A stretch of 64,000 nt of DNA. Origin: Mesorhizobium sophorae. GTDB lineage: Bacteria; Pseudomonadota; Alphaproteobacteria; Rhizobiales; Rhizobiaceae. The notes below the pieces were generated by a model. That model was not told the DNA's origin and did no database searches. It saw nothing but the letters and a program-made list of their open reading frames with translations. The position numbers were made by a program, and so were the translations under genes. This document shows positions 18,901-29,600 of the stretch, one piece after another; position 1 is the first letter of the stretch; the number at the start of each line of letters is the position of its first letter. The stretch covers positions 1,116,001-1,180,000 of the forward strand of contig NZ_NNRI01000022.1 in the NCBI RefSeq assembly GCF_002270415.1, read 5' to 3'.

Positions 18901-21414
18901 GAAATCCGGACGGATGCCGATCATATGGCCTTGCGGGCGGATGCCGATGTTGAGCGAACGCTCGATGGCGCGGCCACCGGTTTCGCGCATCCGGACCGTC
19001 ACCTTAGCGTCGACCAGCTTGGTGGTCGAGGGCAGTTGCTCGACGGAGACCGGGAAGGTCGCCTTGCCGTCATCGCCAACCACCGGCAGATCAGTGAGAG
19101 GGGTGACCGTGGGTTCGGCCGACTGCTCATCGGCGAGGCCGAAGGAGAAGCCCTGGAAACGGTCCCAATCGCGGGACGTCGACAGCGTCAACTCGCCTTC
19201 CAGCGCCAGGCCTGCTGCCGGCGCACCGTAGAGGAAGCGGCCGTCAATGTTGATGTTGGCGGTTTCGCCCCGTGCGATCTCCTGCTTGTCGGCTTTCATG
19301 TCGAATTCGATGCGATCCGGCACGAAATCCTCGACCAGGAACATCTGGCTGGCGACAGCCGGCTGCTTGGGATCGGTGTAGATCGACACCGACCAGGTGC
19401 CACGCATGGCGTTGGGCTCGAGCGGCAGGTCGACGGCGTGGCCGCCGGCCGATGCGCCGTCGCTGACGATGCGGCGGTCCTCGATGCCATCGGGACGCGA
19501 GAAGATGAAGGTCAGCGGCAGGTTCTCGACCGCCTTGGCGGCGCCGTCGCGGGCAAGGGCCGCGACATGAACATCCTCGCCGGCGCGGTAGATGCCGCGC
19601 TCGGTCCAGGCATAGACGTCGAGCGCGCCGGGCGCCGCGCGTCCGGTGACGCCGCGGTCGGACAGGTCGAAGCCTGCCCGACCCATGTCGAGGAAGACGA
19701 AATCATTGTCGCCCTGCTTGCCCATCAGCACAGCCGGCACCATGCCGCCGTCGCCACGCGTCAGGCCAGGGTTGAACACGGCGTGGCCGTCGGCATCCGT
19801 GGTCGCGGTGCCGAGAACCTCGTTGTTGCGGGCAACCAGTGTCAGTTCGGCGCCCGAGATCGGCTTGGCGCTGCCCAGCGAACGGGCAAAGACATTGAGC
19901 CCGTCCTGGCCGGTATAGGTCGACAGGCCGATGTCGGAGACGACGAACCATTGCGTGGCCATCGAATTGTAGTCGTCGCTCTTGTCGTTGACGGCCTGGG
20001 CGGTCAGCACATAGACGCCGGGTTTGCGTTGCGGCAACGCCTCGTCGACCGGGAAGGAGGTGGTGACCTCCTTGTTCAGATCATTGGCGATGTCGAGCTG
20101 GCCTTGCCAGACCGGCTCGCCCATCTGCTCGGAAATGTTGGAGATGTCATAGCTGTCGAGCTGGTGGAGGAACTGATAGCCCGAAAGAAGCTGCGCCAGC
20201 GAACGGTCGCCGATACGGTAGAGCTTCATCTCGGCCGCGTTCATGTTGACGGTGACGACCGGAATGCCGCGGCGCGCGCCAGCCGGCAGCACGAAGCTGT
20301 CGCCGGTGAAGCGGGCCGAGGGCGCCCGGTCCTGCACATAGATCGACAGCACCACGGGGGCGGCGGTCACCTCGCCGATGGCGGCCGGCAGGCCGGCGCG
20401 GAAGGTGACCTCGTAATGCTGGCCGTGCTCCAGACCTTCGACGCAGATCTGCTTGTCCTTGGCCTCGACGCCCTTGGGCGGCGCGTTGTCGACGGTGACG
20501 AACTGGGCGTAGTCGACGCCGGTCTTGACTAGGTCCTCGGAGAATTGCGCGCAAATGCGCGGCGCGCTGGTGTCGGCATCGACCGTGTGGTCGATGACGC
20601 GGAAACCCTTGCGGGCCTTCAGGTCGGCATAGTCGGCCTGGACCGCCGGCGAGGGGACCAGCGCAAGGCTGGCCTCATAGGCCTGCAGGGCTGGGCGGTA
20701 GAGATCGCGCTTGTCGAGGCCGTTGCCGAGCAGCGCCAGCACTTCGGCGCGAGTCTTGGTGGTGCGCGAGAGCTTGTAGGCGTTGAAGGCGGCCGAGGTG
20801 CCGTTTGCCGGCAAAGTGGAAGCCTCGGACGTGTTGGCGGCAGGCTGCACGGCCAGCGTTTCACGCGCCAGGGCGAGCCAGAGCTGGCCATCATCGGGCA
20901 TGACGGACACGGCGCCTTCATATCTCAGCATGGCGGAGCGGTGATCGCCGGTAAGTACGGACTGTTCGGCGGCATTCGTCAGCGCCGTCAGCCCTTCCGT
21001 TGGCTTGACATAGGCCGGACCCGACAGCTTGTTGCGGTATTGCTGGGCCTGATCGGCCATCCAGTTGGGGAAGAAGGCAAGTTCCGGCGGCGCGCCGATG
21101 TCGGGGTCGCCATCGATGTTGACGACCTTGCCGGCAACCGCACCGTTGAACGGCTTCAGCTGATTGTAGTCGGATTTGAGGAAACACCATTTGGCCTTGG
21201 TGTTGTAGGTGAAGGCGCGGCAGGCCGGATCACCCAGACATGTCGTCTTGCACTGGTCGAGCGTGACATTCTGGTCGGACCGGAGATCAAAGCCGAAATA
21301 ATCGGAATTGTCCGTTGTCGCGATTCGCCTGGCTTCAGCCGCTTGCGCGACACCATTCCAGGCAAAAAAGAGAAGAATCAGGATCGACAGACCACGAGCC
21401 GCGCGCATTGCCAT
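15934..21414 (-). CDS. Alpha-2-macroglobulin family protein with intact thioester and N-terminal PAN-like domain
   Basis: Very large exported protein of 1826 residues that traps attacking proteases in the periplasm by cleavage of a bait region and covalent linkage. It begins with a cleavable signal (LSILILLFFAWNGVAQA) without a lipobox cysteine, unlike the E. coli lipoprotein. Residues about 35-100 form a cysteine-rich PAN/apple-like module (CKTTCLGDPACRAFTYN...WCFLKS). Macroglobulin domains follow, and the thioester is YPYGCAEQTT with Cys1378 and Gln1381. GGGAGGG precedes the ATG. It lies just upstream of pbpC, about 110 bases apart, and diverges from tamA. Confidence 0.95.
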   Translation of the reverse strand: MAMRAARGLSILILLFFAWNGVAQAAEARRIATTDNSDYFGFDLRSDQNVTLDQCKTTCLGDPACRAFTYNTKAKWCFLKSDYNQLKPFNGAVAGKVVNIDGDPDIGAPPELAFFPNWMADQAQQYRNKLSGPAYVKPTEGLTALTNAAEQSVLTGDHRSAMLRYEGAVSVMPDDGQLWLALARETLAVQPAANTSEASTLPANGTSAAFNAYKLSRTTKTRAEVLALLGNGLDKRDLYRPALQAYEASLALVPSPAVQADYADLKARKGFRVIDHTVDADTSAPRICAQFSEDLVKTGVDYAQFVTVDNAPPKGVEAKDKQICVEGLEHGQHYEVTFRAGLPAAIGEVTAAPVVLSIYVQDRAPSARFTGDSFVLPAGARRGIPVVTVNMNAAEMKLYRIGDRSLAQLLSGYQFLHQLDSYDISNISEQMGEPVWQGQLDIANDLNKEVTTSFPVDEALPQRKPGVYVLTAQAVNDKSDDYNSMATQWFVVSDIGLSTYTGQDGLNVFARSLGSAKPISGAELTLVARNNEVLGTATTDADGHAVFNPGLTRGDGGMVPAVLMGKQGDNDFVFLDMGRAGFDLSDRGVTGRAAPGALDVYAWTERGIYRAGEDVHVAALARDGAAKAVENLPLTFIFSRPDGIEDRRIVSDGASAGGHAVDLPLEPNAMRGTWSVSIYTDPKQPAVASQMFLVEDFVPDRIEFDMKADKQEIARGETANINIDGRFLYGAPAAGLALEGELTLSTSRDWDRFQGFSFGLADEQSAEPTVTPLTDLPVVGDDGKATFPVSVEQLPSTTKLVDAKVTVRMRETGGRAIERSLNIGIRPQGHMIGIRPDFADNEVPQGGTAKFSLIAVDPDGKREALKGAQWTLVKVERNYQWYRSNNSWNYEPVTFTKSIANGQVDLSADGDATVSVPVDWGQYRLEVETSDPEGPATSYEFDAGWYVSSTTTETPDGLEIALDKDTYAAGEVAKLKVSPHFAGELLINIGSDKLLKTVTATVPAGGSTVDIPVGDDWGAGAYVTATLFRPGDAQESRMPARAIGVKWLKVDPGSKKLAVTLTPPDKTMPRQQLSIPVAVAGVQSGSNAYVMVAAVDVGILNLTNYKAPDPENWFFGQRMLGMEIRDLYGRLIDGSLGNTGKLRTGGDGANMQTQGSPPTEKLVAFFSGPVQLDADGKARIDFDIPQFNGTVRVMAVAWTKEAVGHAQSDVIVRDPVVITAGLPRFLAPGDAAVMRLDVADTDGPAGDYALSINTTGDLSTGDKPLPEKLALAKGKRQTLTVPLIAQTAGNASITIKLAHADGTAVEQTLYVPVRPAQLPVTTRLVVDLKGNGGALRVDKELLAASLLDGASVSVGVSQAAAFDVPSLLMTLDRYPYGCAEQTTSRAMPLLYVNELASGIGMASDPDLHGRIQDAIYKVLSYQASAGSFGLWGPGSGDLWLDAYVTDFLTRAREQKYDVPSLAMNQALSNLQNSLGYDQSVQDRGSEIAYALYVLARNKKASIGDLRYYADTQLEAFSSPMAVAQLAASLALYGDTPRAEATFKTALQLAKATTDYDYYRSDYGSPLRDGAAMLALAAESKPVPTIVPELIKLVTKERAEADWTTTQDESWMLLAARALKEGNDSITLTVNGAPHSGGYSNQINGSDLVDSPLAIANTGKTPLQAVVTTVASPIQPLPASGDGFTIGRTYYKLDGTEANVTEAKQNERYVVVLKIYEQNRWPSRLLITDLLPAGFEIDNPGLVSSAQLSNFSWLAQTDAAHLEFRDDRFVAAFNPNDGDGDRNITLAYVVRAVTPGTYAHPAATVEDMYRPQYSARTATGMMEVKAP

Positions 21415-21686
21415 TACACCCTCCCAGACACTGCTGACGTCCAGGCATGATCAAGCATCAGTCATGCTTGTCAACACAAGGACGCGGCAGGGTTCCGCCT
21501 GCCAACGGTTTCCTTTCCGGCCGATCGCCGGTAGTAGCTCCATAGGACAGGGGATCACGCTTTCTTGCGGCGACGCAGAAGGTGTGAATTCCAAGCCCGT
21601 CCTATTTCAGACAATTGGATTGTGGCCCCTTTACGAGCGCTTCAGAACTTCATTCCAATTTTAGGTTTTCATTCTAGGTTGTCTTA

Positions 21687-23615
21687 ATGCCGGCGCATGA
21701 AGAGCAGATGTCAGGAGGTACCGCGCCAGGGCGTGTGCTTTCGCGCGCCCTGCTTTTGGCCATGATCTGCTCAACCGCGCTTGTCGCCGAGGCCGGAAAT
21801 GCTGTTGCTTTCGAGCTTTTCGGCATCAAGCTGTGGGGATCGTCGAAAGACGAGGACGCCGACATCGTCGACCCCCTGCGCTATGCCGTCACCATTTCCG
21901 CGCCCGATGCCGACAAGGATCTCGTCAAGAAGCTCGAAAATGCCTCGGCGCTGAAAAGTGACGAGGAACGCCCGGTTTCCGGCTCGCTCGGGCTGATGGC
22001 CAAGGCGCGTAGCGACCGTGAACAGTTGGTCGCGGCGCTCTATGCCGATGCCCGCTATGAAGGCGTCGTCACCATCACCATCGACGGCAAGCCGCTCGAC
22101 GATTTACCGCCAGATGCTGAATTCAAGGGCCCGCAACCGGTACCGGTGGTCATCGATATCGCCAGCGGGCCGAAATTCACTCTCGGCAATGTCCGGTTGG
22201 AGGGTGACGCGGCGGGGCTGATGAGCGCCGATTATGGCCTGATCGCCGGCGGCGACGCCGGATCCGGCGCCGTGCTCAAGGCCGAGGCGCTGATCGTGCG
22301 GGCGCTGAAGCAGGAGGGCAGACCGCTGGCCAAGGTGACCGACCGGCAGATCGTCGCCGACCATGCCACCTCGACGCTCGACGTGACGCTGACGGTCGCC
22401 GCCGGGCCGGTCGCCGGCTATGGCGACACCACGGTGGAAGGCACCGAGAAGGTCGATCGCGACTTCACCGAATACATGACCGGCCTCAAGCGCGGCCGGC
22501 AATACTCGCCCGACGAGATCAGCGATGCGCGCGACCGGTTGCTGGCGCTTGAGGTGTTCAACAGCGTGACGTTCAAGGAAGCCGACAAGCTCGATGCCGA
22601 CGGCAACATTCCGATCGGCGTCCAGGTCAGCGAGCGCAAGCCACGCTATTTCGGTGTCGGCGGCACCTTCTCCAACACCGATGGCCTCGGCCTGGAGGGC
22701 TATTGGGGCCACCGCAACCTGTTTGGCCGGGCCGAAAAACTGCGCATCGACGGGGCCATCAGCGGTATCGGCAGCAACGACCTCAGCGAGCTCAACTACA
22801 ATGCTGGCATCATGTTCGAAAAGCCGGGCGTGATCGGGCCGGCATCGAAGTTCTTCGCCAGCTTCAAGACCGTGCTCGAGCATCCGGACGCCTATGACCA
22901 TTTCTCGGTCAAAGGCAGCACCGGCCTGTCTTACGAACTCACCAAGAAGCAGACGGTTTCGGCGGAAGTGTCGCTCGACTATTCGCGAATCCACGATGCT
23001 TTCGGCAAGCACAAATATCTCATCGCCAGCATTCCGCTACAGTATGTCTACGATAACCGTGACAACCGGCTGAACCCGACCGGCGGCTTCCGGGTGCTGG
23101 CCTATGCCGAACCGAGCTATGACATTCTGAGCGGTGCGGCCTTCCTTAAGCTCAAGGGCGAGGGTTCGGCCTATCAGTCGCTGGATTCGGCTTCGAAGTT
23201 CGTGCTGGCCGAGCGTGTCGCCGTCGGTTCGATCGTCGGCACCAGCCTCGAAAATGTACCGGCCGACCGGCGCTTCTATTCCGGCGGCGGCGGTTCGGTG
23301 CGCGGCTATGCCTATCAAGGCATTGGTCCCAAGGATTTCACCGGCCAGCCGATCGGCGGTCTGTCCTTCTTCGAAACCTCGGTCGAGATGCGCATCGCCA
23401 TCACCGACACGATCGGCATCGTGCCGTTCGTCGATGCCGGCACGGTGTCGACCAAATCGGTGCCCAATTTCTCCGATGTCAAAGTCGGCGCCGGTGTCGG
23501 CTTGCGCTATGTCACGCCATTCGGGCCGCTGCGCATCGACGCGGCCGTGCCGCTCAATCGAGATCCAGACGATCCGCATTTCGGCATCTATGCCGGCATC
23601 GGACAGGCGTTCTGA
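21687..23615 (+). CDS. tamA: TamA-type outer membrane protein assembly factor (Omp85 family)
   Basis: Outer-membrane protein of 642 residues with a signal region (LLLAMICSTALVAEAGNAVA), POTRA-like repeats over roughly residues 50-270 and a 16-strand-type barrel at the end. The barrel carries GGGGSVRGYAYQGIG near residue 535, the Omp85 lid-lock motif. It finishes GQAF with the expected terminal aromatic residue. The start is the first ATG; an internal GGAGG at 21714-21718 would fit a start further down, but no well-spaced codon follows. The tamB gene begins three bases after the stop, the usual tamA-tamB pairing for insertion of autotransporters and other barrel proteins. Confidence 0.93.
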   Translation: MPAHEEQMSGGTAPGRVLSRALLLAMICSTALVAEAGNAVAFELFGIKLWGSSKDEDADIVDPLRYAVTISAPDADKDLVKKLENASALKSDEERPVSGSLGLMAKARSDREQLVAALYADARYEGVVTITIDGKPLDDLPPDAEFKGPQPVPVVIDIASGPKFTLGNVRLEGDAAGLMSADYGLIAGGDAGSGAVLKAEALIVRALKQEGRPLAKVTDRQIVADHATSTLDVTLTVAAGPVAGYGDTTVEGTEKVDRDFTEYMTGLKRGRQYSPDEISDARDRLLALEVFNSVTFKEADKLDADGNIPIGVQVSERKPRYFGVGGTFSNTDGLGLEGYWGHRNLFGRAEKLRIDGAISGIGSNDLSELNYNAGIMFEKPGVIGPASKFFASFKTVLEHPDAYDHFSVKGSTGLSYELTKKQTVSAEVSLDYSRIHDAFGKHKYLIASIPLQYVYDNRDNRLNPTGGFRVLAYAEPSYDILSGAAFLKLKGEGSAYQSLDSASKFVLAERVAVGSIVGTSLENVPADRRFYSGGGGSVRGYAYQGIGPKDFTGQPIGGLSFFETSVEMRIAITDTIGIVPFVDAGTVSTKSVPNFSDVKVGAGVGLRYVTPFGPLRIDAAVPLNRDPDDPHFGIYAGIGQAF

Positions 23616-23618
23616 GCG

Positions 23619-26600
23619 ATGAAGATATTCAGGCGCATCCTTCGCATTGTCCTCTACACGCTGCTCATCGCTGTCGCCGGGGCGATCGGCGCGCTGGTGG
23701 TGCTGACAAAGACCGAGCGTGGACGCGACAATCTTGCCGGCATCATTTCGCGGCTGGCGTCGAGCGATGACCGCAAGATCACCGTCAGCGGCATCGACGG
23801 CATCTGGTCGGGTACGCTCAGCGTCGACCATGTCGTGCTGGAAGACCGTGAGGGCGCCTGGCTGGTGGCGCGCAAGGTCGCCGTCGACTGGTCGCCGCTC
23901 GCGCTGCTGTCGAAAAGCTTCAGTGCCGACCGCATCGCGGCCGGGCGCATCGAACTGGCCCGGTTGCCTGTGGCCAGCACGCAGCCGGCGCAGAGTGGCG
24001 GCACGACGACGCTGCCGGTCTCGCTTGACATCAAGCAGATCGACCTTCCCGAAATCGCGCTCGGCCAGGATCTGGCCGGCAGAGGCATCGCCGAACTCGC
24101 CGCTAAGGGCATGCTCAAGGTCGACGCCGCGCCGCTGGCGGTCGAGACGACGCTCAACGTCACCCGCCATGACGGCAAGCAAGGCAATGTCGACGCCAAA
24201 GTCCATTTCGCGCCAGCCGACAACAAGCTCGACCTCGATCTGAAGGCATCGGAGCCGGCGGGCGGCATCATCGCCAACCTGCTCAATCTGCCTGATACGC
24301 CGCCGGTTGACATCATTGTCTCGGGGACGGGCCCGCTGGCCAACTGGAGCGGCATCGGGACCTTCGTTGTCGACGGCCAGATCGTCACCCAGCTCACCGG
24401 GCGCCATCAACTGACTGACAAGGGCAATCACATCGAGGCCAAGGGCGACGGTGATTTCGCGCGCTTCCTGCCGGAGAATTTGAAGCCGCTTTTTGCCGGC
24501 AAGACCAGCTTCGATGTCGCCGGCACCGCCACATCGGCCGGCGGTGTCAGTGTCGACCGCGCCAGCATCGACAGCGATGCGGTGCACGGCACCGCATCCG
24601 GCATCGTCGATCCTGCCGGTGCCAGCGATCTCGCGGTCGAACTCGCCGCCAAGGGCCCGCCTGTGGTGATCAGCGTCGGCAGCAAGGCGCAGCCAATCAC
24701 GCTGGCGATCAACAACGCCACCGCGCGCGCGTTCGGCGACGGCAAGACGCCGATCATCGACATCGGCGCCTCCTTCGTTTCCATCGTCGCCGGCGGCACG
24801 CGGCTGGACGATCTGGCGGCGCAGATCCATTCGGACGGCTTCGATATCCAGAATCGCGCCGGGCCGGTCACCGTCAAGCTGGCGGCGGGTGGCCTCAAAA
24901 CCGACGTGGCGACGCTGGCGCCCTTGGTCACCGGCAAGGTCAATGTCGATCTGGCAGGATCGGTCAGCAAGGACGCCATTGCCGTCGACGAAGGCACGCT
25001 GCGCTCCGACGCGGTCAACGCCTCGCTGACCGCCACGGTGGCGCTTGCCGACCTGTCGATGCAGCTCAAGATGAATGCCGATGCCGTGGCGACGGCGTTG
25101 CCGCCGCAGATCGCCTCAGTGCTCGGCGCCCGGGTGAAATTCTCGGCCGCGGCGACGCGCGATCCGCAGGGATCCTTTGCCGCCAACTCGATCTCACTCA
25201 CCTCCGGCACGCTCAGCGCCAGCGGCACCGCCAGCGCGCAAGGCACCGACATCCAGGCCGATATCAAGGGCAAGCTGGGCGACGTTTCGGTGCTGTCGCC
25301 GATGGTTGGCGTGCCGGTGGCCGGCGGCGTCGATTTTGCACTGTCGGCAAGCGGCGCCAGGACGGCGCCGGATTTCACGGTCTCCGCCGACAGCGACAGC
25401 CTGACGGCCTCGGGCCGCACGGTCAAGAGCATAAAGCTGACGGCAAGCGGCAAGGCCGACATTGCCAGCCCTTCCGCCAATGTCTCGCTGACCGGTTCCG
25501 TCAACGACCAGCCGCTCGACATCAAGGCGGCGCTGGTGACCAGCGAAGGCAAGCGTTCGATCAATGGGTTCTTGGTTTCGCTTGGCGACAACAAGGTCTC
25601 GGGCGATCTCGCGCTGGATGACAAATTCATGCCCTTGGGCACGCTGAGGCTCGCCGCGCCTGCTATCGACCAATTGGCCGCGCTCGCCGGCCAGGCTGTG
25701 ACGGGCGACATCGACGGCACCATCAGCTTCGCCAGGGATGGCGACGCGCCCTCGGTGGCTATCGACGCCAAGAGCACGTCGATCGCGCGCGGCGAAGTGA
25801 CGGCCAAGGCAATCACCGTCAATGCGCTGATTGCCAATTATCTCAAGGCGCCGGCGATCGCCGGTTCAATCAAAGCCGATAGCGTCACCTCGGGAACCAC
25901 GGAAATCGGCGGCATCGGCGTCGACCTGAAGCGCGATGGCGACTGGACCAATTTTACCGGTGGCGCCACCATATCGGGTATTCCGGCGACCGCTGCCGGC
26001 CGGGTCAAGATCGCGGACGGGACGACCAGCATCGAGATCGCTTCGGGTGAAGCCACGGTTCGCGGCATCAAGGCCGCGATCGCGCAGCCATCGACGTTGA
26101 GCATTGCCAATGGCACGACCAGCATCGAAAAACTGGCGCTCGATGTCGGTGGCGGCTCGGTGACGCTATCCGGCACCGCCGGCCAGGCTCTCGATCTCGC
26201 GGCGCAATTTTCGGCACTGCCGGCAGCACTCGCCAATGATTTTTCGCCCGGTCTCGATGCCGTGGGCACGCTCGGTGGTACCGCTGAAGTGACCGGGTCG
26301 CCATCTGCGCCCAAGGTTAGGTTCGACGCACAAGTGGCCGGCGTCGAAACCAGCCAGACCCGGCAGGCGGAGCTCGGTCCGCTCGCCGTCGATGCAGCCG
26401 GCAGCTACACCGTGGCCGGCGGCGTCGTGCTCGATCATGCGACGCTCACAGGCGACAAGATTTCCGGCAAGGCGGCGGGCACCCTCAACCCGAACGGTGC
26501 CAGCGATTTCGCCCTCGATCTCGCCTCGACGGGACCCAGCCTGCCGCTGACGCTGGGCAGCGCAGAAAGCCCGATCAAGCTCGAACTACAGGCGCTGTCG

Positions 26601-29600
26601 GTAAAGGCAGCTGGGCAGGGTACGCAGCCGCGGCTCGACATTTCGGCGGCGCTGCCGTCGGTCGCCACCAAGCTGACCAAGGTCGAGGGCGTCGCTGTCG
26701 CCCTGCATTCCGATGCTTTCGATCTGAAGGCCCGGACGGGACAGATCTCCGGTACAGTGTCGGCCGACCAGATTGGCCTCGACAACCCAACCATCGCGCC
26801 ACTGATCGCCGGCAAGGTCACGGCCAAGGTTGCCGGTAGCCTCGCCAAGGATGCCATCACCATCGACAGCGGCTCGGTGACGAGCGATGCGCTGAACAGT
26901 GGCTTTAGCGGCCGGGTATCGCTGGCCCATGGTGCCATCGAGCTCAATTTGAAAGCCGACGCAGCCTCCGCTGCGCTGCCGGCGGCGGTGCGCGGCGTGC
27001 TTGCCGAACGCGCGGAACTTAGTGCTGCGCTGAAGCGCGATGCGTCGGGCAATGTCAATGTCGACGGATTGAAGCTGGCCTCCGGTGCACTGACTGCCGA
27101 GGGGCAGGCAAGCCTTGCCGACAACAAGGTCGCCGCCGACATCAAGGGCGCGCTAAGCGACATCTCGCTGCTCTCGAAAGACGCCAAGGGCGCCATCGGC
27201 TTCGCCTTGAACGTACAGGGCCCCGCGACCGCGCCCGATCTGTCGCTAACGGTCGACAGCGACCGGCTTTTGGTGGCCGCGCGCGAGATCACCGGACTGA
27301 AGCTTACCGCCACCGGCAAGGCCGATGGCGCCAACCCGGCGGCGAATGTGCAACTCATCGGCAATGTCGCCGGCCAGCCACTGCAAGGCAGTGCGGTGCT
27401 GGCGACGGCGGATGGCAAAAGCGCCATCAACGGCCTGCTGCTGTCGCTTGGCAAGAACAGGATCTCCGGCGATCTGGCGCTGGACGAGAAGTTCGTGCCG
27501 GTCGGCACCATCGCGCTCGACCTGCCCGATATCGGCCCACTGGCGGCACTTGCGCTGGAAAAGGCGGAAGGCGACGTGCGCGGCACCATAGCCTTTTCGA
27601 AGAACGGCACCGCCCCGCAGGTCGCGATCAAGGCGGCGACGGCGTCGATCTCGCGCGGCGATTTGCAGGCAAAGACCGTTTCCGTCGATGCGCTCATCGC
27701 CAACTATCTCGCTGCTCCGGTGATTTCCGGAAAGATCCGCGCCGACACCGTCACATCAGGCGGCACCGTGATCAGCGGCATAAATGTGGATTTGAAGCGC
27801 GATGGCGACTGGACCGGCTTTTCCGGTGGCGCCACCGTAAAAGGCATCCCGGCGCAGGCCGCTGGCCGGGTGAAAGTGGCCAACGGCACGACCACCATCG
27901 AGCTTGCTTCCGGCCAGGCCACGGTCAAGGGCATCAAGGCGGCCATAGCCCAGGCCTCGACTGTCAGCATTGCCAATGGCACGACGACGCTGGACCGGCT
28001 GGTGCTCAACCTGGGCGGCGGCACGGCGACGGTGACCGGCAAGGTCGGCACGGCGCTCGACATCAACGCGACGCTGGCGCGAGTGCCGATGTCACTTGCC
28101 AATAGTTTCTCGCCGGGCCTCGATGCCGCCGGTTCGATCTCGGGCACAGCCAAGGTGACGGGTGCGCCGGCGAGCCCCGCTGTTGCCTTCAACATCGACG
28201 CGACCGGCGTGCAGACATCGCAGACCCGGGGTGCGGGCGTCGGTGCGGTGAGTGTTTCTTCGTCCGGCACCTTCGCCGCCAACAAGCTGGCCTTCAACGC
28301 CAACGTCAGCGATGGAGCCGGCCTTGGCCTCAAGGGCGGCGGCACCGTGACGACGGCAGGCACGCCGGCGCTGGTGCTCGATTTCAATGGCGCCGTGCCG
28401 TTCGGCCTGCTCAGCCAGAAGCTTGCCGCGCAGGGGCTGTCCCTGTCTGGAACGGCCAATGTCAATGTGCAGGTTCGCGGTCCAGCGACATCGCCTGTCA
28501 TCGGCGGCTCGGTCAGCACCTCCGGCGCGCGGCTGGTCGACGCGCGCTCGGGCCTTGCGGTCAACGATATCGCCGCCGACGTATCGATCGCCGGCGGCGT
28601 CGCAAGGATCAACCGGCTGACCGGCACGCTGTCGACGCGCGGCAGCCTGTCGGCCAGTGGCACGGTCGGCATCAACCCGGCGCAAGGGTTTCCGGCCGAT
28701 CTGTCGATCAAGCTTGTCGACGGCCGTTATACCGACGGTCGTGTGGTAACCGCCAATCTCGGCGGCGACCTGACGATCAAGGGGCCGCTGACCTCCGCAC
28801 CGGTGATTGCCGGCACCATCAATCTCGCCAAGACGGTGATCACGGTTCCAGACAGGCTGCCAGGTTCGCTTTCGGCACTCGACGTCAAGCACAAGAATGC
28901 GCCGGGTGCCGTGCGGGCGCAGGACAAGGCGCTGCGCCCGCCGACGACCAGTGGCGGTGGCGGCGGCAGCGGCCTCGTCCTCGATGTCACGGTCAACGCG
29001 CCGAACCAGATCTTCATCCAGGGCAGGGGCGTCGATGCCGAACTCGGCGGCTCGCTCCGGCTGACCGGCCCGGCTTCGTCGCCGCAAGCGGTCGGCACCT
29101 TCACCCTGCAGCGCGGGCGGCTGTCGATTCTTGGCAAGCGGCTGACCTTCACCGAAGGCACGGTCGGCTTCTCCGGCTCGCTGGTGCCTTACCTTAATTT
29201 GACGGCGACAACGACGACGACCTCCACCACCGTCACCATCGTGGTGTCGGGTGAGGCGACCAATCCGAAATTCACCTTCTCCTCGGTGCCGGCGCTGCCC
29301 GAGGATGAGGTGCTGGCGCAGCTGATCTTCGGGCGCTCGATGTCGAACCTGTCGCCGCTGCAGATCGCCCAGCTCGCCGAAGCGGCCGGGCAACTGGCCG
29401 GAGTCGGCGGCTCGACGTCGCTGCTTGAAAACCTGCGCAGCGCGATCGGTGTCGACGATCTCGATGTCACCACCGACGACCGAGGAGGCACAGCGGTTTC
29501 GGCGGGCAAGTATCTGAACGACCGCACTTACGTGACGATCCAGAAAGGCGACAAGCCGGGTTCCGGCAAGGCAACCATCGACCTCAATGTTGGGCGCGGC

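Noticed and set aside
16513..20532. 1339-codon open frame antisense to the alpha-2-macroglobulin gene
   Set aside because: Its sequence is Arg/Gly/Val/Asp-rich with no domain and mirrors the codon bias of the real gene; it is a GC-driven shadow.
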